Below, piece after piece: positions 37,714-50,340 of a DNA stretch of 64,000 nt; the stretch's first letter is position 1, and each line of letters starts with the position of its first letter. The position numbers and the translations under genes are program-made. The notes under the pieces were generated by a model that was not told the origin of the DNA, made no database searches, and was given only the letters and a program-made list of their open reading frames with translations. Location: assembly GCA_026545225.1 (NCBI GenBank), contig CM048845.1, positions 87,013,033 through 87,077,032 on the forward strand. Direction: 5' to 3'. This stretch comes from Cornus controversa (taxonomy: Eukaryota > Streptophyta > Magnoliopsida > Cornales > Cornaceae).

Positions 37714-38743
37714 TTCCATATTTTCATGTATTATGGTGTATGGAATTGATAAGTTATATTCTGTACTAATAAAAATTGAGCATATATATTATATAATAAT
37801 ATATTAATTATCTTAATGGTTTGGTTCTTTTTGACTGATAATCGGGATCAAACTGTTATTAAATATTTTTTAATTTTTAAAATTAAAATTGAATTATTCT
37901 ATGATTTGGGTTGGTCTGATTCGGTTTGATTCACCGATTCTAACTATATTTTGTGCACCTGTCTTTGCTCACAATATATTTATACATATCTAAGTTTTGA
38001 TAAATCCCTTTATAGCTAGAGTTAAAACTATGTTTAATCTATGTAGCTAACACAATAGAATTTGGTTAGTGCTATCACTTGCTGTATTATTACTGGTCAA
38101 GACAGCCACTAATTAATTACCTCACGGATTGCGTCATAATTGTGCTAACAAACATAATTAATTACCGATGTTAAAATTTGGAAGGAAAAAATCTGGCCTA
38201 TAATTTAGAATTTTTAGCATATTTGAATAGTCATTTTTATAATTTTCATTAACATGTATAAATTCAGCTGGAGTATTTAGAAATTTTGAAACAGACCAAC
38301 AACGAAATAAAATTAAAAAAATATATATCAAAAATTTCAAATTCAAGAAGAAAATCAGGGACCTAATTATCTATATCGCACCACTTAACTTGTGGAACTG
38401 AAATAATTTACATATATATAGGTTGGTTCAAAATTTTGCTGTTAACCATTATTGATCTCACCAAAATGGTGGGCATATGATGGCATCGCAAAATATTGCT
38501 CTATATAGTCTATATAATAACAGGGTTTTTTTTCTTTCTTTTTCTTTTGGATGTTAAAGGGTCGTTAAAGCATGACACATGTCACATGTAGAATACGGGC
38601 TTTTTTGTGATATTACTTGTAGCAAAGAAAAAGTTTCAATCTTATTGCCAAAAAGGTGGCATATAATGGCATCGCATGTTCACCCAATCTATTGATTTGA
38701 AGCATTTAAAGCATCCTCTCCTCTCCATGTGTATATGTTGTGC

Positions 38744-38777
<34 letters not shown>

Positions 38778-38814
38778 ATGTATACATGTGTGCGGTTTCG
38801 AAAAATGATAAATG

Positions 38815-40118
38815 CCACCCACTCAAATTTACATACAGGATATCTAGTCCATACTTAAATTCACTGCATGACTAACTCTCAATCATTTAACCAAATAAAA
38901 ACTAAACAAATTAAATCCAACTATAAAATATACTACTACATCAAATCTCTTTACAATGAAATATGCTTATAAAAGGTTTTAGAACTCGTGTATCCTATAT
39001 GTAATCCAGTTTATATATTCAACGTATTCCAATAGAAAAATTGAGGAAAATTACTTTGACATAGGAATGGTCTTTTTTAGAGTCAGACTATGCCTTATGA
39101 CGAAAGAGGAGAGAAATAAGGACGAATCACGTCGCTATCTGTGATCAAAGTGTCCATCACTATGACTAACTCTGAGCTCAAAACATACCTAAACCTCTCT
39201 CTAAAGTTGTACACAATTACTATCAAACTGTCAAGTAGAGATCGAACACTAGTCTGTGAAAACCACATGTTCTTCTTAACCCAACTCACATTCTTCCTTC
39301 TTAAGTTGACGAAATATCACAACTCTCCAGGTAACGTGGAGAGAAGCAATGTTACACACCTTGAATAAATATCACGAATTTTAACTCGAATCTATGTGGC
39401 ACGTGATATAATCCATTATTTTAGGAGATTAAATTAAATGGTAAGTTATTATTCGTGAAATTCCCCCCATACACGGAGTCCTGATGGTATTATCACCTGC
39501 CACATAGATTTGAGTTAAAATTCATAAAATAAAATTGTTAAGTTTAGCATTTCCCAATGGGGAGTCCATAACTCACCTCAACACATATAGTAGCTAGTGA
39601 TAGAGTTTTTACACAACAATACCTAAATCATTAGTGATAATGGGAGAGAATTCCAACCTCAACCCACATCACTCTCAACTGTAAAGAAGAATTACAACCT
39701 CAAGCCAAATCACCATCAGTGGTTGGGAAAAATCACAACCTCAAGCCAAATCATACAAGTGGTGGGGGAGAATCACAATCTCAAAGCCACGCACCCATGC
39801 ACGTGTGTATTCCTAACCTATAAGCCCAACCTAAGGAGTGTATCACACCCAACCCTACCTAATCTAACTATCTATAAAATTGCATGACCTAACTAATTAA
39901 AAATAATCTACACTCTCGGATGACCTTTTTAATTATATTCTGACCTAAATAAGTTAATATTATTTTACTATAATTTTTCATAATCTATAAATATTTATTT
40001 CCTCATTTTTCTTAATTTTATCAATTAAAAATATAAAATAATTACATTTTTATTTGATTAAATGATTGGGAGTTAGTCATGTATTTTAAGTATGGATATG
40101 TAAATTTAGGGGGACGAT
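38815..40118. mobile_element. Long-TIR non-autonomous element upstream of PDR copy B
   Basis: A left arm at about 38825-38901 (aaatttacat, ccatacttaaa, catgactaactctcaatcat) is mirrored by a right arm at about 40047-40118 (atgattgggagttagtcatg, tatggatatgtaaattt), giving roughly 75 bp of imperfect terminal inverted repeat around 1.2 kb. No transposase is seen. The inner part contains another foldback (39365-39535). Exact ends and target duplication could not be fixed. Confidence 0.6.
39365..39535. repeat. Foldback sequence nested in the long-TIR element
   Basis: The arms at about 39365-39410 and 39489-39535 are inverted copies (atcacgaattttaactc..atctatgtggcacgtgata versus its complement) with few mismatches and a loop of about 78 bp. 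It is MITE-like, with no coding content. Confidence 0.7.
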
Positions 40119-41083
40119 TGGTTCTTAAAACCGGTTGAGGTGTCAAATATCAGTTGAAATAGTATCAGAGGAGAGAATATATATATTATTGATTATTGTA
40201 TATGAGTTTTTTGTGAATTGCGTGGTACGATTGCGAAAGTTTGATTAAAATCTAGAGGGGTGAATAGGTTTACTCGTTTGTTTGTTTAATTTTTCAAATT
40301 AATCTAATTTTAAGTCTAATTAAAATTAAAGCAATCCCACAAAGCAAGTAAATAAACTAAAGTGCAATAAAGTAAAGAATGAACCAGATACACATGGAAA
40401 AATCAGATTGAACAAAAATCACGGGTGGGGCTTGAAGCCACGGAGAACCAAATCCATTATCATTGAAGCAAAGTACGACAGACTTTGTCTCAGACTCATA
40501 CCCACTCCATTCTGACAAAAATTTGATGCAGAATGCCTTAGATTTACTCTTGCGACTCCCTCGCCCAATTGCTATAGATTTTTGGCTAACGTCACAATCC
40601 TTGCAGAGGGGTAACTGGAAGAACACGAACACTCAGTAACAATTATGTCCCATTCGTAGTGCTATCTTCTTCTCATTCCTTAGCAAAGAATAGTTGTACA
40701 AGAAACCAAACAATTCAGTAGCTTGATTAATAAGAAATCTCAAAAGTAGTCTTTGAATGTTGATCAAGCAAAGAGAGAGACAAAACCTAAATCACTCATC
40801 GTGTATATATGTGTGTGATCTCTCAAAGAAATATAAACAAAGAATTAAAGAAGAATTTTATGCTCTAAAAATATCTCTATACTTTCTCTCTCTAAAAAAT
40901 AATCATTTTGAGGTATTTTGAAAGCTTAATGAGTAAGAAATCATATAAGCTTTTTATTGATGTTAAAAACTCTAATTTTTCTTGAAAAGGAAGTTTCAAA
41001 TCATTAGGTTTAAGAAAATTTCAAAGTCAAAACTTTGTCAAAATAGGACATTGCAGTGTAAAAATCCTAGACTAGGAAGCTTG

Positions 41084-41213
41084 GACCAGTCTAGCTCTCA
41101 CTTGGACCAGTCCAGCTTTATAAAGATCTTTGTTTGAGATCCCGGGGACTCATGGACCGGTCCGGATAAGGCTTGGACCGGTCTGGCTAAGGCTTGGACC
41201 AATCCAACCTTGA
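41084..41213. repeat. Cluster of five GGACCGGTCC-like motifs
   Basis: Five words of the form cttggaccRgtcY (one with catgg in place of cttgg) occur within 130 bp, at about 41087, 41103, 41154, 41174 and 41197. Two retain the GGACCGGTC core. The motif is near-palindromic. The cluster lies in the non-homologous insertion upstream of copy B and probably belongs to a repetitive element. Function is unknown. Confidence 0.6.
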
Positions 41214-42159
41214 AAATTTTAAAAAACAACTCAAAAGCTCTATTTTTTAAGGTCGGAACCTTCTGACTTAAAATATATGTGTGTGTTCATCACTTTACTT
41301 GGACTACATGACTCTCATATTTGATCAATGATGTCCACATGCAATCGACATCATTCGAAAACTTCAATCGATCAAATCCTTGTTCAAATCATTGACACTT
41401 TCTTCCGAAGATTCAAAGTTCACGTCTACGAAGATCATATGCATGTTTGGTAGAGAATACTATGCTCACTCCGAGTCTTCAAATTATAATCAAGTACAAT
41501 AATAAAAAAAAAAAGATTACAACTCGATTATACTAAATTTTGAAATATTGCCAATTACAAATTTATGCGTCACATTTTTGTTCGACCTTGTTTATTGGAG
41601 TAGTTAAAAAAATAGATTTGTAGGATTACTCGTTTGCTTACATTTGGCTTAGCAAGAAATGTTAGAACTGTTTTTGATTCTGAACAAAAGTAAGAGATAG
41701 AGCTTAGTCTATACAGGAGATATAGCATTACAATTTGGACGTAACTTCCCCGCCAGTTTCTACATAAAATAAAATAAAATTGTGATAAATCTTTCTGTTT
41801 GAAGCATTAAAAGCCGCCTCTCTTTCACATTTGCCTTGCCCCTGTTGCTATATATATATCATTTGCCTATCATGAAAATTTAGACGTGTCCTTGATTGTG
41901 TAAGTTTCTCCAATACCTTTTAACATGAGGAGAGTTTGGAATATACAGTAGAGATTTACAATTTGGATCTCTTTTATAAAATAAGAGAGATTAAGCTTAT
42001 CAGAGTACAGAAAAAACTAAAACCCATCTCTGATATTTGAGTATAGTTTTATTTTCTTGGCTTAAATTGTGAAGAAAAATAGTGGGTTTTGTAGAGTTCT
42101 AGTTGGTGTTTCTAAGCATTTTCTTTTCTTTTCATTTCCTTTTCCCTATTTGGGTAGTC

Positions 42160-45100
42160 ATGGATGGTGGGGATCTTTATAAAGCAAGCACTAGTTTTAG
42201 AACAAACAGTTCCTCAATTTGGAGGAACAATGGCATGGAAATTTTCTCGCGAGAAGAAGAAGATGAAGCAGCTCTGAAATGGGCTTCCCTTGAGAAACTC
42301 CCCACTTACAATCGCTTGAAGAAAGGTTTACTGTTGGGATTGCATGGTGCTGCAACTGAAGTTGATGTTCAAAACCTTGGACTTCAAGAAAGGAAGAAAT
42401 TATTGGAAAGATTATTGAGTGTTGTGGAAGAAGATAATGAGAAGTTGTTGTTGAAGCTCAAGAACCGGATTGATAGGTAAGAGTTATCATAATATCTTGT
42501 GGCACTCATGAATTATACATAAACATATATACACACATGTTAAGTCTTATAAAATGCACTTATTCTGTACTTCTGTATGTAATTTCTCAGAGTTGGAATT
42601 AGTCTGCCCACAATTGAAGTCAGATATGAGCGTCTAAATGTTGATGCAGAAGCTTATGTAGGAAGCAAAGCTTTGCCAACTTTCATCAACTTTTCTGTTA
42701 ATATATTTGAGGTAACTTTTCTCTTATTCTGCAGATTTTTATGTCTTCAATTATGCTTTTGGCAAGTGGTTCTTCATTCTAATTTGTCCTCTGTTCAAAA
42801 GGGTTTATTGAACTATCTCCATATACTTCCAAGTAGAAAGAAGCATATGTCTATTCTTCATGATGTTAGTGGAATCATCAAGCCTTGCAGGTGAGACTCT
42901 GTGCCTCGTTTGATTCATGAATCAAGTTCTGATTAGTTGAATTCTCTTCCCATTTTCAATTCTTGGGCAATTCATTTTTCATGTTCATATTTAGTGTCTT
43001 TTTGCAGAATGACATTGCTTTTAGGTCCTCCAAGTTCTGGAAAGACCACACTGTTGTTAGCTTTAGCCGGAAAGCTTGATCCTGATCTAAAGGTAAAGAA
43101 ATGTGAATCAATTCTTCTCTCTCTCCCTCTCTCTACACACAAAAGCACACACATACATATTTCAGCTTATTAGTACCAACTTCATTGTGAAAATTGAAAT
43201 TCTCCTTTAAATGCTAGTTTTCTGGGAGGGTGACTTACAATGGCCATGACATGTATGAGTTTGTATCTCAGAGAACAGCTGCATATATCAGTCAACATGA
43301 TATGCATATAGGGGAATGACTGTGAGAGAAACCTTGGCATTCTCTGCAAGGTGTCAGGGGATTGGATCCCATTATGGTAGTTGAAAGTCTTTTCTTATTA
43401 TTTCTTCTCTTTATTCATTTAAAATGTAGCTGATAATTTCATGTCTTCAACCAAGATTTAAGTATGTTGATTGTTCTTTTCAAACATTTACAGATATGCT
43501 GACAGAGTTTTCAAGAAGAGAGAAAGCTGCGAATATTAAGCCTCCTGATATTCATATCTTCATGAAGGTAAGAAACGAGCTACTTCAAAATTTTCTCTAG
43601 GAGCCACAGCATTGATTCTAGTTTCAGGAGTAGATCACTGAAACTAGTCTTCTCTACACCAATGTGTACATATAGATCAATGAGTTTTTCAATCAACATG
43701 GAGTTTCCCCAACCTGATTCCACTTTCTATGTGAATTTAATGTTTCAATCTCTGCCATACTAGCTGTGTTTTCTTTAAGCATGGCTTGTTCTTACCTGTG
43801 AATTCCATGTTCAGTTCAAAATCAACTAGAATAAATTTTCACAGCAGAGTTTTCATGTTTGTGGAACTTGTTTTCCCTTCTTGTGCAAAAATAATTCCAT
43901 TATTGTTTTTGATTGAATATCCAGGCAATAGCAACAGAAGACCAGAAGGAAAGTGTGGTCACTAATTATATTCTGAAGGTACTATAACCACAAAGCTATT
44001 TATAATATCTGAACGTCGCATATAGCACTGCACAAATTTATTCAATTCCTTCCCTCTTAAACTATAGGTTTTAGGACTAGAAGTCTGTGCAGATACAATG
44101 GTAGGGGATGAAATGTTAAGGGGTATCTCTGGAGGACAGAGGAAGCGTGTCACAACGGGTAAAACAATTCAATCTCTAAAATTCAAAGAAGAAGACATTT
44201 TTCTTGTTCTTGAATTTACACTAATGGTACAAAAAATTTCCACTAATGTGTTTTAGGAGAGATGTTGGTTGGACCAGCAAAGGCACTTTTCATGGATGAG
44301 ATTTCTACTGGTTTGGATAGTTCGACAACTTTTCAGATTGTGAAATCGCTAAGACAAACTGTCCACATTCTTAAAGGAACTGCTCTCATTTCTCTCCTGC
44401 AACCAGCACCTGAGACTTATGAGCTATTTGATGACATTTTCAGGGTCCCCGTGAACAAGTACTTGACTTTTTCGAATTCATGGGTTTCAAATGCCCCGAA
44501 AGGAAAGGAGTGGCCGACTTCTTGCAAGAAGTAAGTGTCAATCCATCTTTAATCATCTTCGTTTGTTTGGTTATTGAAAAAGAAAAAAAGGACCATAGAA
44601 TTTCTAAACAGATGAATTTTATATACATGTATTTTAGGTCTTACTGAAAAAACATAATCACAGGTGACATCGAAGAAAGATCAGAAGCAGTATTGGGCAC
44701 GTAAAGATGAGCCTTACAGTTTTGTTACAGTTCACGAATTTGCTGAGGCATTCCAGTCATTCCATGTTGGACAGAAACTAGGAGATGAGCTTGCAACCCC
44801 ATTTGACAAGTCCAAAAGTCACCCAGCTGCTTTGTCAACCAAAAAGTATGGTTTTAGCAAGAGAGAGCTCTTGAAAGCGTGCACTTCTAGAGAATTCTTG
44901 CTGATGAAGAGAAACTCATTTGTCTACATCTTCAAGCTCACACAAGTATCTCTTCCTACATATATCTATATAAATACTCTCATTTTGGCCTTAGTTTCAT
45001 TATAAATGATACATTTTTCTCCCTCTCTCTCTCTCTCAGCTTACTGTAATGGCATTGATTACAATGACACTCTTCCTAAGAACTGAAATGCACCAAAATT

Positions 45101-48100
45101 CAGTAGCTGATGGAAAGATATATACTGGTGCTTTGTTTTTTTCTCTGATTATTAACATGTTCAATGGAATACCCGAGATTTCCTTGACAATTGCAAAGCT
45201 TCCTGTCTTCTACAAGCAAAGAGACCTTTCGTTTTATCCCCCATGGGCGTATGCACTTCCCAGATGGATCCTCAAGATCCCCATCACATTATTAGAAGTT
45301 GCCATTTGGGTATCCCTCACTTACTATGTTATTGGATTCGATCCAAATGTTGGAAGGTAAGAATTAAACAAAAACGAATCTCTCAAAAACTTGTTCCTGC
45401 TGATAACTAGTCAAAATGTTCTGTGCAGATTTTTGAGACAGTACTTGCTCCTCTTACTTTTCAACCAGATGGCTTCTTCATTGTTCCGATTTATTGGGGC
45501 AATGGGCAGTAACATGATTATTGCAATGACATTCGGATCATTTGCATTGCTCACACTTTTCACATTGGGTGGGTTTGTCCTATCACGAGGTGTAAAATGT
45601 CAATGAATCTTAAGAAACAATTCTTATCATACTTAAAAACTTCATATAATGATTATTTCTGTTTTGTTTGATGCCACAGAGGATGTAAAAAAATGGTGGA
45701 TATGGGGTTACTGGATGTCACCATTGATGTACGCGCAGAATGCAATTGCAGTAAATGAATTCCTTGGGAATAGTTGGAAACTTGTAAGTTACTAAATTTG
45801 AGTGTGTTCTTCTGTGCTTGCACAAATGTTTGTCTCAATCAGAATAAGCTAATGTTTGAATTCCTCATAAGGTTCCCCCAAATGCAATGGAGTCACTGGG
45901 AGTCACAGTTTTGAAGTCTCGAGGGTTCTTCCCTGATGCATACTGATATTGGCTAGGAGTAGGGGCTTTGTTTGGATTTATACTGTTATTCAATTTCTGT
46001 TTCAGTCTGGCTCTCACTTATTTAAACCGTGGGTATCTCTGACTTCTCTGCTTCAAAACTTTTTAAGTGAGGGTTAATCTAATGGTACAGTTTTAAAATT
46101 TCCAGCTCTTGGGAAGCCTCAAGCTGTTATACCAGAAGAAAGACATAGCAATGCAAACAATGACCCTTCCATCCAGTTATCATCCCGAGGAAACAGCTCT
46201 CTTAGCAGAACTGCACCAAAAGGTAATGTAGTTTCTATATAATGATTGTGAGTTACTTTATATATGCTAACTAGTATTATTTTGGCATGCAGAGATGGGG
46301 GATCAAATTAGGAGGAGAAGTATCTCTGCTGGATCCTCATCCATGAGTACAAAGGACACTGTTGAGGCCAATCAGAATAGGGAAAGAGGAATGATTCTTC
46401 CATTTGAACCGCATTCTATCACTTTTGATGAAATTAATTACTCTGTTGACATGCCAAAGGTAAGTAAAAACTTACACAATTGATGTGTTTTTGTGTGTTT
46501 GAATGCAGAATATTACTTGTTTTAAAGAAATACATTCTTAAAACAAGGAGTGATTGTATAAATATGACTTGTAGGAAATGAAAGATCAGGGACTCCTTGA
46601 AGATAGATTGGTGCTTCTGAAGGGGGTTAGTGGAGCTTTTAGGCCAGGGGTTCTTACAGCTCTAATGGGTGTTAGTGGTGCCGGTAAAACAACTCTGATG
46701 GACGTGTTGGCTGGCAGGAAAACTGGTGGATGTATTGAAGGTAACATTACAATTTCTGGGTATCCAAAGAATCAAGAAACATTTGCTCGAATTTCTGGAT
46801 ACTTTGAGCAGAATGATATCCATTCTCCTCGTGTCACTGTCTATTAGTCCTTGCTCTACTCAGCTTGGTTACGATTACCTCCAGAAGTCGATTCTGAAAC
46901 CAGAAAGGTTAGTATTTCCGGAGCATTTTTTTAAGAGCTGAAATCAGGCAAAAGAGACAGATAATTGAGTTATTGAACTTGACTTGGTTGAGCTCTGGTC
47001 AGACTCGATTTCATCTTGAATTCAACTGGGAAGTAGAGCCAACTTTGTCCAATTTCAGCTGGTCCAAATTTGATCAGATTTGTACTTTGTGTCTTTTTTG
47101 CTCGACTGCTAAGGGTGCCATGGTTATGAAGTTCATGGGCATCACTTTGTAGTTCGTCTTAATCTACCAATCTTGTTGATGAACTGACAATTTCTTTTCA
47201 CAATGCCTTACATGGTGCTGCTAAAGCTACTTATTTACTAAGAGATGTGAGAGCTTGAGTTTTGCAAATAAAAAAAAAATTGAAATATTACCTAAATGAA
47301 AAACCTGAATTCATTCAAAACTGGCTCTAGATGAGTTTTACCGAAGATACTCAATTTTATTCAAAATATATATTTTAACTAATTTGCAAGAGCATTTCTA
47401 TATGTCACCCAAAACATTGCCAGTAGCAGAAGTCTCAAGATTCATGTCTTTATTTTTCTCCTAAAACCACTAAAAAATCACTTTGCAAAACTTCTAGGGG
47501 GTGAAGGATGGGTGAAACAAAAAACACTAAAGTTTCATTTAACTATCACTCATTTTTGCAGATGTTCATTGAGGAGGTCATGGAACTCGTGGAGCTGACC
47601 CCATTAAGGGAAGCACTAGTTGGGTTGCCGGGTGTGAATGGTCTCTCAACCGAGCAGCGAAAGAGACTAACCATTGCTGTTGAACTGGTGGCAAATCCCT
47701 CCATAATTTTTATGGATGAGCCAACTTCAGGGCTAGATGCAAGAGCTGCTGCAATTGTGATGAGAACAGTTAGGAACACCGTAGACACAGGAAGAACTAT
47801 TGTATGTACTATTCATCAACCAAGCATCGACATATTTGAAGCTTTTGATGAGGTAATAACTGTTAATCTATAATAAGAATTAGCATTATATATGGATTAC
47901 ATTCTATGTACTATTATTGACATAAAAAATCGGCTTACAGCTTTTCCTAATGAAGCGAGGAGGACAAGAGATATATGTTGGGCCACTGGGTCCCCATTCT
48001 TGCTATCTAATCAATTACTTTGAGGTGAGATGAATGATAAAGAAAACTACGACTAATGACATTATAGTTCTATCTTTAATTGGTCAAAAATTACTCACCA

Positions 48101-49592
48101 ACACATCACTTGTTTTTTTTAACTAGGGAATTGAAGGAAAAAGTAAAATTAAAGATGGCTACAACCCAGCAACTTGGATGTTGGAAGTTACTACTTCAGC
48201 GCAGGAAACAGCTTTGGGGGTCGATTTCACTGAAGTTTATAAGAATTCAGAATTATATAGGTTGGTTTAAGTATAAAGCACATAACTGCATTATGAGATT
48301 GAGAAGTAATTCTTACAGTCATAAGAAATCTGAAAAATGTTTAAATAGCCTTTTCCTAGTTACACATCTAAAATTTCTGAAATAAATTTCAGGAGAAACA
48401 AAGCTATAATCAAAGAATTGAGCACACCTCATCCTGGTTCAAAGGACCTTTATTTCCCTACTCAATATTCACAGTCATTCTTCACCCAGTGCATGGCTTG
48501 CCTATGGAAGCAACATTGGTCATACTGGCGCAATCCGCCATATACTGCTGTAAGATTTCTTTTCACTACCTTCATAGCATTGATGTTTGGCACAATGTTC
48601 TGGAGCCTTGGTTCCAAAAGGTGAGTTACAAAAATAGAATCAAAGAAGTACTATTATAATTTGTCTTTGTATTCCCAATTTCCATTTCAATATAATCTTG
48701 ATGTATATTGCAGGACAAGGCAACAAGATCTCTTTAATGCTATGGGTTCTATGTATGCTGCTGTTCTCTTGTTAGGATTCCAAAATGCCTTGTCGGTGCA
48801 GCCAGTTGTGGCTGTTGAACGAACAGTCTTTTACAGAGAAAGAGCTGCTGGAATGTACTCGTCTTTGCCATATGCCTTTGGTCAGGTATCTAGTATTCTT
48901 TCACTACAAAATTCACAATTCATGCAATCTTTTGTGGTCATGTCCATTAATGAAATTTCTCTCTCCTTTGCAGGTTGTTATTGAGCTTCCATATATTTTT
49001 ACACAAGCTGCAGTATATGGTGTTGTAGTTTATGCAATGATCGGATTTGAATGGAACGTTGCCAAATTCTTTTGGTACCTGTTCTTCATGTACTTCACAT
49101 TATTATACTACACATTCTATGGCATGATGACTGTGGCTGTGTCTCCGAACCATCATATTGCTGCCATCGTTGCTTCTGCATTTACGGAATATGGAACTTA
49201 TTTTCAGGATTTATTGTCCCGCGACCTGTAAGTCCTTACAATCCCATTTTCCTTTAATAAGATGCAGAGCATACCAAAAAGTGTGAACTAACTATTTTAC
49301 AATTTACTGTTTTAATTTTCCTTGCCAACAACAGAGGATGCCAGTATGGTGGAGATGGTATAACTGGGCTTGTCCATTTGCTTGGACCTTGAATGGACTG
49401 GTTGCGTCACAGTTTGGAGATGTTAAGGACATGCTCGACACAGATGAAACAGTAGAAGATTTCTTGAGGAGATACTTCGATTTCAAACATGAATTGTTGG
49501 GTGTGGTAGCAGCTGTTGTAGTTGGTTTTACTGTTCTTTTTGCATTCATCTTTGCCTTTTCCATAAAGAAATTCAATTTCCAAAAGCGATAA
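42160..49592 (+). pseudogene. PDR-type ABCG transporter, decayed tandem copy B
   Basis: All 24 exons of copy A are recognisable with the same splice phases (first exon 42160-42476, last 49335-49592), and introns are also similar, so this is a tandem genomic duplicate. Relative to copy A there are five disabling changes. One base is lost in exon 5 at about 43314, giving TGA at 43317-43319 (codon 238). Exon 9 has a net 28-bp deletion at about 44439 just after the first nucleotide-binding domain. Exon 14 has TGG to TGA at 45944-45946, and exon 17 has GAG to TAG at 46845-46847. One base is lost in exon 23 at about 49183. In-frame differences include a 9-bp shorter exon 1 and a 3-bp shorter exon 6. 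The longest possible product stops inside the first nucleotide-binding domain. Walker motifs of both domains remain readable. No functional transporter is expected, though transcription is possible. Confidence 0.93.
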
Positions 49593-50340
49593 GGAGTCAT
49601 CCCAGATCATTCACTACTCATTAGTATTGGTTACAAAAAGGGCTGATATACACCTTCTCAAGAAGATGGTTTTAGTTTCATGTGTAGGCTGCTACAGGGT
49701 TTAGTTAACACTTTAAATAGCAGGTTTCCTATTAAATCAACAAATTTGCAGAGTCCTTTCATTTCTTATTCCTTCTACATTCCTATTGTACAAAAGAAAA
49801 GTGAACCAAGTTCTTATGTTGTTGATTAATGCTTTAGCACCTTTCTCCCAACCAATTATTTCTAATTCTCTTTATTTTTTTGCTGCTTTTTTCATTCTCT
49901 TTTTTTAAAACTCAAATGCCTTAATTTATAGTGACAAGAACATTAGATCTTTCACATAAGCATTAATGAGACAAAGTGCGGTGTGTGCTTGAAGTTTATA
50001 GCTGTGTAGAGCAAAATTTCTTTAGATCTTCATGACACAATTTCTCCATATGTTGGAACAGATTTTCAATCTTATCATAGAAAACAGAGCTGCGAAACAC
50101 AATTTATGTTAGATAGGCTACCTCTGCAATTTCCACTCTATGAAAACGTTAGAATTTTGGATGCATTGGCTGTTGGACATATTCAAAGCTTTACAGCATC
50201 TTATTTGGCTGTTGAACATGTTCAAAACATTCTCATACAATTTAATTTTTGAGCCATTGCGTGCATTTGGAGTTTGCCAATTGTTCTTATTGGCGACCTG
50301 GCAGCTGCCACGTGTGCCTATGTGCCATTATATAATTTTA
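49593..50340 (+). other. 3' flank of PDR copy B
   Basis: Aligns with the 3' flank of copy A to about 49979, but lacks the 147-bp insert of that copy. After that it is unique-looking, with no gene recognised. Confidence 0.5.

Larger units (their letters stand above)
37650..42159 (+). promoter_or_regulatory. 5' flank of PDR copy B, split by a 2.8-kb insertion
   Basis: The sequences 37730-38800 and about 41630-42159 together correspond to the continuous flank of copy A. Alignment breaks at atgtatacatgtgtg (38778-38792) and resumes at gtttgcttac..ggcttag (about 41629). The intervening 2.8 kb is absent from copy A. It includes a long-TIR element (38815-40118) and about 1.5 kb of other repeat-like sequence with a ctagaggggtgaatagg word (40251) and GGACCGGTCC-like motifs. 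The insertion separates the conserved distal elements from the start codon and may have silenced this copy. Confidence 0.6.

Noticed and set aside
42103-42159. In-frame ATG 57 bases upstream of the PDR copy B start
   Set aside because: The extra residues are hydrophobic leader-like text from a T-rich stretch and are not shared with the start of copy A. The family starts at MDGGDLY.
43218-43376. Possibility that copy B is functional with sequencing errors
   Set aside because: Five separate disabling changes of different types (two nonsense, two single-base deletions, one 28-bp deletion) are unlikely to be errors.
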